Below, in pieces: positions 17,605-26,374 of a stretch of 64,000 nt of DNA. This DNA comes from Streptomyces sp. 6-11-2 (lineage in GTDB: Bacteria > Actinomycetota > Actinomycetes > Streptomycetales > Streptomycetaceae). The notes under the pieces were generated by a model. The model saw only the letters and a list, made by a program, of their open reading frames with translations. It was not told the DNA's origin and searched no databases. A program made the translations under genes and the position numbers. The stretch spans positions 648,750-712,749 of the forward strand of contig NZ_BJOR01000002.1 of assembly GCF_006540305.1 (NCBI RefSeq), read 5' to 3'. Each line of letters starts with the position of its first letter. The first letter of the stretch is position 1.

Positions 17605-17856
17605 GAGTTCCTCGGCTACGACCGCGCGCTCGCGGCCGGCTGGCCGATCGCGACTGGAGTGATCGAAGGCGCGTGTCGGCATCTGATCGCCGACCGTCTC
17701 GACATCTCCGGCGCCCGCTGGGGCCTGGCCGGTGCCGGAACGGTCCTCAAGCTCCGCGCCGTGGAGAGCAACGGCGACTTCGACGCCTACTTCCGCTACC
17801 ACCTCGCCCTCGAACACCAACGCGTCCACCAGGACAGATGCACCCTCACAGCCTGA
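17605..17856 (+). pseudogene. ISKra4-like transposase, C-terminal fragment
   Basis: The frame from about 17605 reads EFLGYDRALAAGWPIATGVI, then EGACRHLIADRLDISGARWG and LKLRAVESNGDFDAYFRYHL. This is the conserved C-terminal catalytic part of ISKra4-type transposases. The N-terminal three quarters are absent, so this is a dead remnant. Confidence 0.8.
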
Positions 17857-18038
17857 TCAGCGCGCTCACTGCAGAAGAGCTACACCCAACGGGGACCTCA
17901 CCAATGGAGCAGCGTTGCCCAGGCGGACCAGTTGGAATGGACAGGACCCGAGCAACCGGGCCCAACTGGGAGAAGAGGTCCGCTGGGGGTCGTTTCCCGC
18001 GGCTGCCTGGATGCGCCGTCCGACACCATGGAGCGCTC

Positions 18039-18590
18039 ATGAAAGGAATGGCCGCGGCGATGGTGCCGACGGTTTCCGCCGTACCGCTTGATGCTGCAAG
18101 CGGCTGTCCCAGCCGGACGATCTCGTCCGCCTGCGCCAGGCCCACATCTGGAGCGCTGTCAGCGGGCATCCCCGTATACATCGGCTCGGCCGCACCTGGC
18201 AGCGCGGCAGCCGCCACTGGCACGGCCACGGTGCACTCCAGCGAGCTCGGCCCCATCCTGGATGACGCCAAGGGGCGGACGCGGACGCTCTACCTCCCCG
18301 AGCCCGCCAAGTCGCCTACGCCGACCGGTGGCGGAGCATGCGCGTTTGCCTGGCCGCCGCCGCTGACCTCCGGCACGCCCAAGGCGGCCCTGTTTGCCAG
18401 GAGCAACCTGATCAGCGCCTCGAAACGCTCCAACGGCATCGCTCAAGTGACCTACACCGGGCACCCGCTGCACTGCTTCGCGGGTGACACGACGGCCGGT
18501 GACACCAACGGCAAGGAATCCAGCGCGTCCGGCGCCACAGTGGTACGTCGTAAACGCATCCGGCAGCAAGGTCCAACCCGATTGGCTGGG
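18039..18590 (+). pseudogene. Secreted repeat protein (Y-x4-D type lipoprotein family), degenerate
   Basis: Part of the sequence matches the predicted secreted/lipoprotein family with repeated GPILxDAKGRTLYLFE and VTYNGHPLYYFAGD units. Here they read ELGPILDDAKGRTRTLYL and VTYTGHPLHCFAGDTTAGD. The expected end WYVVNASGSKVQP is present only after a shift of frame at GCCACA/GTGG (about 18537). The N-terminus lacks a normal signal peptide and lipobox. The gene is therefore a decaying copy. In related genomes such proteins sit beside the redox genes found downstream here, which suggests it was once the first gene of that operon. Confidence 0.6.
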
Positions 18591-18595
18591 GACTG

Positions 18596-19168
18596 ATGAC
18601 CGGGCCCACGGGCGCGCGGATGCGGCGTCCCGCACGAACGGTGGCGGGCTTTTTGGCTGCTTTGCTGCCGGTCGCGGTGGCGGTCGGGCTGTTTGCGTTC
18701 GGCCGCACGCACACACCCGACTACACCAGCGGCCTGTTCGGGCGGCACGGCGTCGGCGTCAACGATCTCAAGGCGCGTTTGGGTAGCGCTCTGATGGCAC
18801 TTGCGGTCGTTCAACTGCTGCTCGGGCTGTGGATGTACCGGCGCCTCCCGGGAGCGGGGGCCGCGCCGCACCGGGTGCACCCCACACACCGGCTCATCGG
18901 CCTCCTTGCCTTTCTGCTCTCGCTGCCTATCGCCTACCACTGCATCACCGCCTACGGAGTTGAGTTCACGAGCAGCCGAGTGGCGGTGCACTCCATCACG
19001 GGCTGCGTCCTGTACGGCGCGTTCGTCGCCAAGGTTCTGGTGGTACACAGCCGCCGACTGCCCGGTTGGGCGCTTCCGGCCGCCGGCGGTGCCCTGGTCA
19101 CCGCCATCGCAGTGATGTGGTACACGGCCGCCTTGTGGTTCTTCGCCGGCTCCGCTCCCGGCTTCTGA
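18596..19168 (+). CDS. Multi-TM membrane protein (DUF6529-like)
   Basis: The protein has 190 residues and about five hydrophobic helices: roughly 14-32 (VAGFLAALLPVAVAVGLFAF), 63-80, 98-120, 130-150 and 158-182. Conserved-looking histidines occur in HPTHRLIG, AYHCITAYG and VHSITG, suggesting a haem- or quinone-associated membrane protein similar to cytochrome b561-type folds; this is inference. It lies directly downstream of the secreted-repeat remnant and upstream of a flavoprotein and cupredoxin. A role in an envelope redox chain is plausible. I assign DUF6529 from general resemblance only. Confidence 0.65.
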   Translation: MTGPTGARMRRPARTVAGFLAALLPVAVAVGLFAFGRTHTPDYTSGLFGRHGVGVNDLKARLGSALMALAVVQLLLGLWMYRRLPGAGAAPHRVHPTHRLIGLLAFLLSLPIAYHCITAYGVEFTSSRVAVHSITGCVLYGAFVAKVLVVHSRRLPGWALPAAGGALVTAIAVMWYTAALWFFAGSAPGF

Positions 19169-19376
19169 CCGTGCTGTCACCGAGGCCCGCCATGGCCTGC
19201 ATGGCAGCCCTGTTGCAGATCGGACATCGCGTTGTTCCGTGCCATCGCCTCTCCCGGCCGCATTGGCCGCCTGCACGGCCGCGGGCGTCACCGTGGCAGC
19301 TGGGACGAGCCGGCCGCGAAACTCGCAGCCGGCCTGCACGACCGGGGTGGCGACCACACGGAGAGGTAGGACCGAG

Positions 19377-20615
19377 ATGATGGCAAGACCCACTTTCGTG
19401 ATCGTCGGGGCGAGTCTGGCCGGGGCCAAGGCCGCCGAAGCGCTGCGCGAGCGCGGCTTCGACGGCCGTATCGTGCTCTTCGGGGACGAGCCGGAGCCGC
19501 CGTACGAGCGGCCGCCGCTGTCCAAGGGGTACCTGATGGGCAAGCAGGACCGCGAGGCGCTCTTCGTGCACCCTTCGCAGTGGTACACCGACCATGAGAT
19601 CGATCTGCGACTGGACACCACAGTCACCACGATCGACCGCGCAGAGCACGCTGTCACCGCCTCCGGTGGTGAGACGATCGGCTACGACAAACTGCTGCTG
19701 GCCACCGGCGCCTCCCCACGCCGCCTTGACGTTCCCGGCGCCGACCTGGACGGTGTGCTCTACCTGCGCCGCGTCGAAGACTGCGAACGCATCAAGCACA
19801 CCTTCCAGCACTCCTCCCGCATGGTGTTCGTCGGCGGGGGCTGGATCGGCCTTGAGGTGGCCGCCGCTGCCCGCGAGGCGGGCGTCCAGGCGACCATCCT
19901 CGAACCGGGCGAGCTCCCGTTGCTGCGGCTGCTCGGCCCGCAGATCGCGCCCGTCTTCGCCGACCTGCACCGAGAGCACGGTGTGGACCTGCGGCTTACC
20001 GCACAGGTCACCGAGATTGTGAACAGTGGCGACGGAAAGGCCGCCGGGGTGCGGCTCGCGGACGACTCCCTGATCGACGCCGACGCGGTCGTGGTCGGCA
20101 TCGGCGCCGTCCCCAACACCGCCTTGGCTGCTGATGCCGGGCTCCAGGTGAACAAGGGCGTCGTCGTCGACGCGGCACTGCGCACCTCGGACCCGGACAT
20201 CTGCGCGGCCGGGGATGTGGCCCGTGCCTTCCACCCGATGCTGGGCAAGCACATCCGCGTGGAGCACTGGGCCAACGCCCTCCACCAGCCCGCGGTGGCC
20301 GCGCGGTCGATGCTGGGCGAGCGCGCGTCCTACGACCGGGTGCCGTACTTCTTCACCGACCAGTACGACCTCGGCATGGAGTACGCGGGCTACACCGAAC
20401 CCGGCGCGTACGACGACGTGGTCGTACGAGGCGACTTGGGGCGCCGGGAGTTCATTGCGTTCTGGCTGGCCGACGGCCGCGTGCTGGCTGGGATGAACGT
20501 CAACGTCTGGGATGTCAACGAGGCCATCCAGCAGCTGGTCCGCTCCGGCACCCAGGTCGACCGCGGCGCGCTCGCCGACCCGGACACGCCTCTCGACCAG
20601 CTCGTCACCGGCTGA
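19377..20615 (+). CDS. FAD-dependent NAD(P)H oxidoreductase, ferredoxin-reductase family
   Basis: The protein has 412 residues from the ATG at 19377, with GAGAGGTAGG upstream; a longer frame from 19239 lacks these features. An N-terminal FAD-binding Rossmann motif (VIVGASLAGAKAAEALRE) is followed by PPYERPPLSKGYL. The NAD-binding motif is VFVGGGWIGLEVAAAA near residues 150-165, and the second FAD motif is ICAAGDVARAF. The C-terminal reductase domain includes YFFTDQYDLGMEYAGY. This is the rubredoxin/putidaredoxin reductase or AIF-like fold, which transfers electrons from NAD(P)H to an iron-sulfur or other carrier. No ferredoxin or P450 lies nearby. The neighbouring cupredoxin and membrane protein suggest an unusual electron route; this is inferred. 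Confidence 0.9.
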   Translation: MMARPTFVIVGASLAGAKAAEALRERGFDGRIVLFGDEPEPPYERPPLSKGYLMGKQDREALFVHPSQWYTDHEIDLRLDTTVTTIDRAEHAVTASGGETIGYDKLLLATGASPRRLDVPGADLDGVLYLRRVEDCERIKHTFQHSSRMVFVGGGWIGLEVAAAAREAGVQATILEPGELPLLRLLGPQIAPVFADLHREHGVDLRLTAQVTEIVNSGDGKAAGVRLADDSLIDADAVVVGIGAVPNTALAADAGLQVNKGVVVDAALRTSDPDICAAGDVARAFHPMLGKHIRVEHWANALHQPAVAARSMLGERASYDRVPYFFTDQYDLGMEYAGYTEPGAYDDVVVRGDLGRREFIAFWLADGRVLAGMNVNVWDVNEAIQQLVRSGTQVDRGALADPDTPLDQLVTG

Positions 20616-20751
20616 CCCGGCTTCGGCTGGTGGGATTCAGGGGCCTGGGGTGCGGTGCTCGGGGCGGGTCCTGGACGCCGGGTCCCAGAGCCCCTGGGCT
20701 CCACCGATCTTACGAATGACCAGTTCAAACCCACATCCGAAAGGTAGGGCG

Positions 20752-21273
20752 ATGACCATGAATGCGATCTCCTCTCCGCCGGCCCGGCGGTCGCGTACGG
20801 CGTACCTGACCGCTGTCGCCGTTGCCGGAGCACTGGGACTGCTCAGCGCGTGCGGCGGATCGTCGCACCCCAAACCGGCCGGCTCGCTGAGTCCCGGACC
20901 CGGGCAGACCCTGCCGGGAACGCCCGGCGCCTCCGGAACGGGCGGTACGGTCACCCCGCCACCAATCACGCCCTCGACCTCACCTACGAGCGGCCAGCCG
21001 TCCGCTGCGACGGCCGCCAACGCGGTGACGATCAAGAACTTCGCGTTCTCACCGGCCAAATTGACGGTCAAAGCGGGCACGAAGGTGACCTGGACCAACA
21101 CCGACCAAGACACTCACACCGTCACCAGCAAGAAAGGATCGGGCGGGCCGCTGAAGTCGGGAGGCCTGACCACCAACGCCACCTACAGCTACACGTTCAC
21201 CAAACCCGGCACCTACGCCTACTACTGCACCATCCACCCGTTCATGACCGCCACCGTGGAGGTGACCCCATGA
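20752..21273 (+). CDS. Cupredoxin (plastocyanin/azurin-like) lipoprotein
   Basis: The protein has 173 residues from the ATG at 20752, after AAAGGTAGGG. The lipoprotein signal ends in LGLLSACGG, with the lipidated Cys near residue 35. A Pro/Thr/Ser/Gly-rich spacer leads to a single cupredoxin domain. The type 1 copper ligands are visible as His in DQDTHTVTS and as Cys, His and Met in YYCTIHPFMTATVEV at the C-terminus. It is membrane-anchored and extracytoplasmic, an electron carrier or copper-binding protein. Its stop overlaps the start of the metallophosphoesterase by 4 bases (ATGA), so both are translated together. Confidence 0.92.
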   Translation: MTMNAISSPPARRSRTAYLTAVAVAGALGLLSACGGSSHPKPAGSLSPGPGQTLPGTPGASGTGGTVTPPPITPSTSPTSGQPSAATAANAVTIKNFAFSPAKLTVKAGTKVTWTNTDQDTHTVTSKKGSGGPLKSGGLTTNATYSYTFTKPGTYAYYCTIHPFMTATVEVTP

Positions 21274-22220
21274 CCGAGCACACACACGACTCCAACAGCG
21301 GCGGCGAGAACGGCATGACCCGCCGTCAGCTGGCGTGGCACGCCGCCTGGTTCGGTGGCGTCGTGGTCCTGACAGTCACTGGAGGAGAGGTGATCAGCCA
21401 TCTCTCCGGTTCGTCGAACGCGGCCCCGGCAGGCAGCGCGGACCTGCGGTTCGTGCAGGTCTCCGACAGCCATATCGGCTTCCAGGGACCGGCCAACATG
21501 GACGTCGCCGGCACGTTCGCCGCAGCGCTCAGCCAGGTCAACTCCCTCGGATTCCGACCCGACTTCGTCATGCACAGCGGCGACATGACGCACCTTTCCA
21601 CCCCCGCCCAGTTCGACCAGGTCAAGCAGATGCTGTCGCAGTTGCGCACGGACCGGATTTTCACCGTGCCGGGCGAGCACGACTCGATCGGAGACAACGG
21701 ACGCGCTTACCGACAGGCCTTCGGCAAAAACACCCTCGGTGACGGCTGGTACAGCTTCGACACCCACGGTGTGCACTTCATCGCGCTGGTCAACACTCTG
21801 CACCTGGAGCAACTCGGCCACTTGGGCAAGGATCAGATCGACTTCGTGCGCAAGGACATCGCCGGCCTGTCGTCGGACACCCCCATCGTCATCTTCAGTC
21901 ACATTCCTTTGTTCGCGATGTATCCGAAGTGGGGCTGGGGCACCAACGACGCGGTGCAGGTGCTGTCGATGTTGCGCCGCTTCTCCTCAGTCACGTGCCT
22001 CAACGGGCACGTCCACCAGCTGTTCACCAAGACCGAGGGCAACATCACCTTCCACTCGGCCGCCCCCACCTGCTACCCGTTTCCCAAACCCGGCCACGGC
22101 CCTGCCCCCACTCCACAGGTGTTGCCCGCCGGACGCCTCAAGGACGCACTCGGCATCCGCACCGTCAACTACCGACAGGGCAGCCACGCACTGGCCGTCA
22201 AGGACGAGAAACTCGCATGA
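21270..22220 (+). CDS. Exported calcineurin-like metallophosphoesterase
   Basis: The protein has 316 residues. The N-terminus has a twin-Arg-like sequence (GMTRRQLAWHAAWFG) followed by a hydrophobic segment, so it may be Tat-exported and membrane-anchored. The metallophosphoesterase motifs are in order: VSDSHIGF (D-x-H), HSGDMTH (GD), PGEHDS in place of the usual GNHD, FSHIPL and LNGHVHQ (GHxH). The Asn-to-Glu change in the third motif removes a usual metal or phosphate ligand and may alter substrate use. It is coupled upstream to the cupredoxin and downstream to the membrane gene by ATGA overlaps. Confidence 0.9.
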   Translation: MTEHTHDSNSGGENGMTRRQLAWHAAWFGGVVVLTVTGGEVISHLSGSSNAAPAGSADLRFVQVSDSHIGFQGPANMDVAGTFAAALSQVNSLGFRPDFVMHSGDMTHLSTPAQFDQVKQMLSQLRTDRIFTVPGEHDSIGDNGRAYRQAFGKNTLGDGWYSFDTHGVHFIALVNTLHLEQLGHLGKDQIDFVRKDIAGLSSDTPIVIFSHIPLFAMYPKWGWGTNDAVQVLSMLRRFSSVTCLNGHVHQLFTKTEGNITFHSAAPTCYPFPKPGHGPAPTPQVLPAGRLKDALGIRTVNYRQGSHALAVKDEKLA

Positions 22221-22843
22221 ACACCCGGCGCCTGCCCGCCCTTGCACTGCGCGTGGTGCTTGCCGCCACGCTCGCGGCAAGTGGATACATCCACGCCCAG
22301 CTCTACATCGACGGATACCGCTTCATCCACGTCATCGGCCCGTTGTTCCTGCTGCAGGCCAGCGCCGCCTTCGCGGTGGCCGCACTCCTCCTGTTGGCGG
22401 CACCCCTGCTACTCCGAATCGCTGCCGCCGCGATCGCCATCGGCGCGCTCGCCGGGTTCGCCACATCCCGCACCATTGGATTGTTCGGATTCTCCGAACA
22501 CGGCCTACAGCCCGCCCCGCAGGCCCTGCTCAGCCTCATTGCCGAGACGCTCACCCTGCTGATCGTCGCGGCCTGGCAAGCATCCGAGGTCCGGCGACAC
22601 CGCCGCACCCAGCCGCACCGCAACGCGGCCGGGACCGATCCGTGGTTCCGCCGGCACTTTGGGCGGGCGCCCCGATCGGCCGCGCCAGAACACCCACCGC
22701 GTACGGTTCGTCGGTCATGGACACCGAGACACCGGACATTGAGAATCCCCCCACCGACGGGCCTGGGCCCGTCATGGGCGCTTCGCTCAGCGAGGCTCCG
22801 TCGTGCTGGACCGCCCGGCGCGCGGCCAGGCTCAGCCGTCTAG
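22217..22843 (+). CDS. Small integral membrane protein
   Basis: The protein has 208 residues from the ATG at 22217, which overlaps the metallophosphoesterase stop. Four hydrophobic helices lie in the first 145 residues (around ALRVVLAATLAASGYI, FIHVIGPLFLLQASAAFAV, LLLRIAAAAIAIGALAGF and ALLSLIAETLTLLIVAAW). The last 60 residues are Arg/Pro-rich and look random, so the original stop may have been lost. The family is not recognised, though the first half resembles DoxX-like four-helix proteins. Its 3-prime end overlaps the convergent DUF6233-like gene by 12 bases. Confidence 0.75.
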   Translation: MNTRRLPALALRVVLAATLAASGYIHAQLYIDGYRFIHVIGPLFLLQASAAFAVAALLLLAAPLLLRIAAAAIAIGALAGFATSRTIGLFGFSEHGLQPAPQALLSLIAETLTLLIVAAWQASEVRRHRRTQPHRNAAGTDPWFRRHFGRAPRSAAPEHPPRTVRRSWTPRHRTLRIPPPTGLGPSWALRSARLRRAGPPGARPGSAV

Positions 22844-23170
22844 GTAGCCGAGCGCCGCATCGGGCCGGCAGTGCCCGCACGCGTCGATGCCCTCGGTGAG
22901 CGCCCGAAGGGCGACGTCCCGGGAGACGCCTTTCCAACGTTTGCCAGCCATGTGGCAGCCCCCGACGTGCACGGCGACGGGGGGCGAGCCGCGGTTGAGA
23001 CCGCCTTCGAGGATCCAGTCGGGCATGGGCGGCCGACCCTGCTCGCCCCGCTGTCGCTCCTGCTCACGGCGTTCCGCCGCCGCGATCTGCTGCCGTACCC
23101 GGTCCAGCGACAGGGCGAGCCAAGTCTCCAGGGTTCGGAGGCGAGGCAAATCGGGCGGCAGATCGTTCAT
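22832..23170 (-). CDS. DUF6233-like protein
   Basis: The protein has 112 residues from the ATG at 23170; a longer frame to 23470 is Gly/Arg-rich and unlikely. It begins with a helical segment (LETWLALSLDRVRQQIAAAE) and continues with PDWILEGGLN, the conserved VAVHVGGCHMAGKRWKGVSR and a CGHCRPDAALGYL end with a C-x2-C pair. These are hallmarks of a small protein family widespread and often multicopy in Streptomyces. Its function is unknown. A truncated relative lies at 42236-42386. Confidence 0.82.
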   Translation of the reverse strand: MNDLPPDLPRLRTLETWLALSLDRVRQQIAAAERREQERQRGEQGRPPMPDWILEGGLNRGSPPVAVHVGGCHMAGKRWKGVSRDVALRALTEGIDACGHCRPDAALGYLDG

Positions 23171-23196
23171 ATGTTCGATTCTAGGAGCTAGGCTGC

Positions 23197-23571
23197 TCAC
23201 CGGCAGAACGATGGGATGACCCCGAGGCGCCTGCGCTGGACGATGCGCTGGAGCACTGGCGCCCCGTCCACTGACCCGTGCATCTGTCCGGGGGCTCGCC
23301 TGGCTGGCGGGCCCCGTGCGTTGTCCGGTTTCCTGGACACGACTGCCTCCCACAGCGCCGTCACTCCGTTCTCCAGCGCGTCCACGTCCGCAACCCGCCG
23401 GGCCAGCTCCGCCACAACCTCCGGAGAGCCGAACACCGCCGCACGGTGCAGGGGCCGCCCCCCGCTCCATGCCTCTGGGTCGGCCCCCTGGTCGAGGCGC
23501 CGGCGGATGTCGTCATAGTCCTTCCAGTCCCAGCCCATACCGGCCCAGCCGTCACCCTGTGCTGTCACCAT
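23197..23571 (-). pseudogene. Ankyrin-repeat protein, truncated
   Basis: The frame from the ATG at 23571 gives WDWKDYDDIRRRLDQGADPE and RPLHRAAVFGSPEVVAELAR, then VTALWEAVVSRKPDNAR, that is two to three ankyrin repeats typical of small Streptomyces ankyrin proteins. After DNAR the frame turns to unrelated Arg/Gln-rich sequence and stops, whereas the family normally continues. A deletion or frameshift near 23310 is likely. Confidence 0.7.
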
Positions 23572-23749
23572 GCCCCCTCCAACAACGATCCGAAAGGCTC
23601 CAGACGAGCCCCCGTGCCCACACGCTCGCACTCAGGTCTGACAACAACCCCGCCACGCCGGAAGACTTCAGATCAAACGACACGAGATGGGGATCCGCCT
23701 ACGCGCGCGGTCGCACGGCCCCAGCAGCCCTCACGCTGCTCAACCTGAG

Positions 23750-24226
23750 TCAGGCGTTCCACCACTCGTCGGTGCCGCAGCCGACTTCGTAGTGCCACCA
23801 GCCCTCCTCCTGCCCTTGATTCAGGAGTGCCTTGATCCCGACGAAGTCCGCGCCAGCCGGCGCAGTGAAGGCCACCATGGGAAATGCCTCGCTGAAGACT
23901 TCGCCGCCGAGGTCGAACGCTGAAAGGCGCTGATGCACTGCGTGTGGGCTGCGCCCCAGGGGGCCGCTAGGGATGGGCACAACGCGAATCGTGCAGTTAC
24001 CGGCGGAACTGACCCGCCCGACGGCCCAGTGCAACCCATCGGAGTCGGTCTGGAAGCGAACGACGTCGCCCTCGGCCACGCCGTCCTGGAGGAACGGGGC
24101 GTTCTGAACTCTGGCCATGTCGGCACTGAGCTTCGTCGCCCACAGGCCCTCCGTGTCCTGCGGGAGCCAGCCCTCACGCGGGACGAACCGAAACCACACC
24201 TTGATCATCTCGGCGGCGTTCTCCAT
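23750..24226 (-). CDS. DUF4265-like protein
   Basis: The protein has 158 residues from the ATG at 24226; an in-frame ATG at 24238 is an alternative, and neither has a strong ribosome site. The sequence has IKVWFRFVPREGWLPQDTEG, LWATKLSADMARVQNAPFLQ and DGVAEGDVVRFQTDSDGLHW, followed by an RxVxIPxGPLG segment. This is the DUF4265 pattern. Proteins of this kind are cytoplasmic, of unknown function, and often single genes in accessory DNA. The C-terminus (GWWHYEVGCGTDEWWNA) is typical. Confidence 0.8.
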   Translation of the reverse strand: MENAAEMIKVWFRFVPREGWLPQDTEGLWATKLSADMARVQNAPFLQDGVAEGDVVRFQTDSDGLHWAVGRVSSAGNCTIRVVPIPSGPLGRSPHAVHQRLSAFDLGGEVFSEAFPMVAFTAPAGADFVGIKALLNQGQEEGWWHYEVGCGTDEWWNA

Positions 24227-24312
24227 GGCCACAATCATGCGCGGGCCACTCACAGCATCTCGCACTGGGTCTGAGCTGGGTGATCAAACTGTGCTGTCAC
24301 GAAAGGGCCAAT

Positions 24313-24344
24313 GATCAATCTTCGGTGGCAACGATCAATGTTCG
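24313..24344. repeat. Pair of direct repeats spaced 20 bases, possible operator
   Basis: GATCAATCTTCG (24313-24324) and GATCAATGTTCG (24333-24344) are near-identical direct repeats exactly 20 bases apart, close to two helical turns. They lie upstream of the small gene at 24425 and the wHTH gene, so they could bind a regulator. No promoter was recognised. Confidence 0.4.
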
Positions 24345-24424
24345 ATGACACAGGACAACCAGGAGGGGTGAAGCAACCCGTCAGGACTTGGCCGGGAAAT
24401 CGAACATCTGGCCTAATGGCGGGT

Positions 24425-24655
24425 ATGGAGCACACGACCTTCCCCCCGGACCTGATGCAGCTCCAGGCGGAATGGCACCGCACCTACGAGGCGCTCGCCG
24501 CGCCGGACCCGACTCGGTCCACCGTGCTGCGCCGCCGGCTGCAGTGGCTGTCCATCCGGCTGTGGTGGCACCCGTACTGGACCGGGCCGGGCCGTATGCC
24601 GGCCGCGCGGGCCGAGCTGCGCGACCAGGTCCGTACCTGCCAGGGGCGGCGGTGA
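24425..24655 (+). CDS. Small hypothetical protein upstream of a LexA-like wHTH
   Basis: The protein has 76 residues from the ATG at 24425 (an ATG at 24416 is possible). It reads TTFPPDLMQLQAEWHRTYEA and then RRRLQWLSIRLWWHPYW, a basic, aromatic-rich small protein with good third-position bias. Its stop overlaps the GTG of the next gene (GTGA), which implies coupled translation. I know of no function for it; similar small proteins precede LexA-like wHTH genes in Streptomyces. Confidence 0.65.
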   Translation: MEHTTFPPDLMQLQAEWHRTYEALAAPDPTRSTVLRRRLQWLSIRLWWHPYWTGPGRMPAARAELRDQVRTCQGRR

Positions 24656-24876
24656 ACCGGCGCCCAGAGCACCTGACCCAGCGGGAAGAGGAGATCCTCC
24701 GCTGCATCCGGCAGTGGATCGAAGACAAGGGCGAGGGACCGTTGGTGCGGCAGCTCGCCCACGCCGTCGGGATGCGTAGCACGGCGTCGGTCGCCTATCA
24801 CCTGGCCAACCTGGAGCGGTCGGGCGCGCTGATACGCGACGGCCGGGGCTGGAACACCTGCCGCCTGGGCCACTAA
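24652..24876 (+). CDS. LexA-type winged-helix DNA-binding protein
   Basis: The protein has 74 residues from the GTG at 24652, overlapping the previous stop. The sequence LTQREEEILRCIRQWIEDKG, then VRQLAHAVGMRSTASVAYHL and NLERSGALIRDGRG, matches the N-terminal DNA-binding domain of LexA. The protease domain is absent, so it cannot self-cleave. It is probably a stand-alone DNA-binding regulator. A fragment of a second copy lies at 37296-37413. It is convergent with the replication-relaxation gene. Confidence 0.8.
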   Translation: MNRRPEHLTQREEEILRCIRQWIEDKGEGPLVRQLAHAVGMRSTASVAYHLANLERSGALIRDGRGWNTCRLGH

Positions 24877-24897
24877 CCGGCACTGCCGGGTCTGGGC

Positions 24898-25899
24898 TTA
24901 ACTGGCCGCCCAATGCTCTGACCAGCTGTGGTCGGGCCTGTGGTCGGGGTGGTGCGCAGCCGCTGCACCGCGGTGGGCAGGGGCTGCATGGGGCGTGTCC
25001 AGACCTGGGGAGTGGCTCCAGTTGACCGTGCTGCCGGGGTCCTGGACGGGGTGCCACACGGGCTCGGCAGGGCAGCCCTGCAGTACCTCGACCAGCGGCG
25101 CCACCAGCACGGGGACGTTGCGCAGGAAGCCGGACAGTGCCGGGTCCGCGGCGGCCGCGCGCAGAGCCCTGATACGCGTCTCAATGCCGGCGGGTCCGGT
25201 GCCGTCCAGGACGAACAGCAGCCGCGGGAAGAGCGGGTAGTGCCGCCTCCACTCCTCTCGCACTGGTTCCTGGCCGGCCTGTCGGTGCCGCCTGCCCGGC
25301 GCAGGCGCGGGCACGTAGTCGTAGAGGCGGGCATAGGCGGTGAGTTTCGCGGCCAGGCGTTCGGGTCCCATGGTGGCCCGGTCGACCTCGACGAACGCCC
25401 GCAGCATCGCCCCCTCGCCGCCCTCACGGCCGCGCCGGTAGTACAGCAGCGCATCCGGGATGACCGCCTCGCCGCTCCCGATGGGGTGGTAGACCTCGGG
25501 GATCCAGTCCAGCGGCCGGCACAACTCGCCGCGGCGCCGCGCGTCCTGGAGGAAGGCCAGTCCGGTCTCGGTCACCGTCAGCGCGTGCCCGACCCGCAGC
25601 CGCACAGCGGTCCGGTCCGACACCGTCTTCGACGGCCGCCGTCCCCGCAACTCAGGCCACTCGCAGGCGACCTGCACGCCGTATTGCGTGGGAAACCACA
25701 CCCTCAGCCGACCCCTCTGGGGCAAGGTGATCCGGTCAACCAGCCCCTCCGCGCGCAGCTTGGCCAGCCGACGCCGGGTCTGCTCGATCCGCACCTGAGG
25801 GTTGAGGATGAGGTGCATCTGCTCGGTGGTCGCCATCCGGTACTGGGCCAGCACCGCCAGCGCCATCCGGTCGCCACTGGCCGCGTCCACGTCCGTCAT
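24898..25899 (-). CDS. Replication-relaxation family protein
   Basis: The protein has 333 residues from the ATG at 25899 (MTDVDAASGDRM). It starts with a winged-helix region (ALAVLAQYRMATTEQMHLIL, then TRRRLAKLRAEGLVDR). A conserved core follows, with HALTVTETGLAFLQDARRRG, PDALLYYRR and FVEVDRATMGPERLAAKLTA, the signature of the replication-relaxation family. Known members occur on actinobacterial plasmids and integrative elements and are thought to take part in replication or transfer. The C-terminus is Pro/His-rich. Its presence suggests this area came with an integrative element. Confidence 0.85.
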   Translation of the reverse strand: MTDVDAASGDRMALAVLAQYRMATTEQMHLILNPQVRIEQTRRRLAKLRAEGLVDRITLPQRGRLRVWFPTQYGVQVACEWPELRGRRPSKTVSDRTAVRLRVGHALTVTETGLAFLQDARRRGELCRPLDWIPEVYHPIGSGEAVIPDALLYYRRGREGGEGAMLRAFVEVDRATMGPERLAAKLTAYARLYDYVPAPAPGRRHRQAGQEPVREEWRRHYPLFPRLLFVLDGTGPAGIETRIRALRAAAADPALSGFLRNVPVLVAPLVEVLQGCPAEPVWHPVQDPGSTVNWSHSPGLDTPHAAPAHRGAAAAHHPDHRPDHSWSEHWAAS

Positions 25900-26111
25900 C
25901 ACCCGTCCCGTTCCTCCCATACGGTGCGGCGCCGTCCCATTCAGCGCCGCGCGTACGAGCCAGCCCAGCCGACACCCCCGACCACACCACCGACCATGAA
26001 GACCCGACCACGGTCACGATGCGACAACACCGCCCCCAACCAGGCCGACATCCCCGCCGACAACCCCTCCGACAACTGTCTGCGCGCGACCACGCCCTGG
26101 GCGACGTATCC

Positions 26112-26166
26112 GCAGGTCACCACGCCTTCCCGGCCGTGGTCGGGAGCCCGACATCCCCCTCTGCAC
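26112..26166. repeat. Duplicated leader block, copy 1
   Basis: The 55 bases starting GCAGGTCACCACGCC and including GTGGTCGGGAGCCCGACATC align without gaps to 37511-37565, with most positions identical by eye. In both places the block lies beside a LexA-like wHTH gene or remnant, so it marks a duplicated module rather than a chance match. Confidence 0.65.
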
Positions 26167-26374
26167 ACCCCGCGCTCGCCCCGAAAGAGAAGAAGAACAG
26201 GTGACAGGGGACGGCGGGCGGAACGGCGGGCATGCCGCCGGGGGATCGGGGCGCGCCTGACGTCCCTTGCGCGTCGGCGGCCGCCTCCGCGCAGCGCCGG
26301 GTCCGCCGGCGCATCGTGGGCGGCGGAGGAGGGGAGGGCCAGCGGGTCAGGACGCAGCGCACACCGCACGAAGT

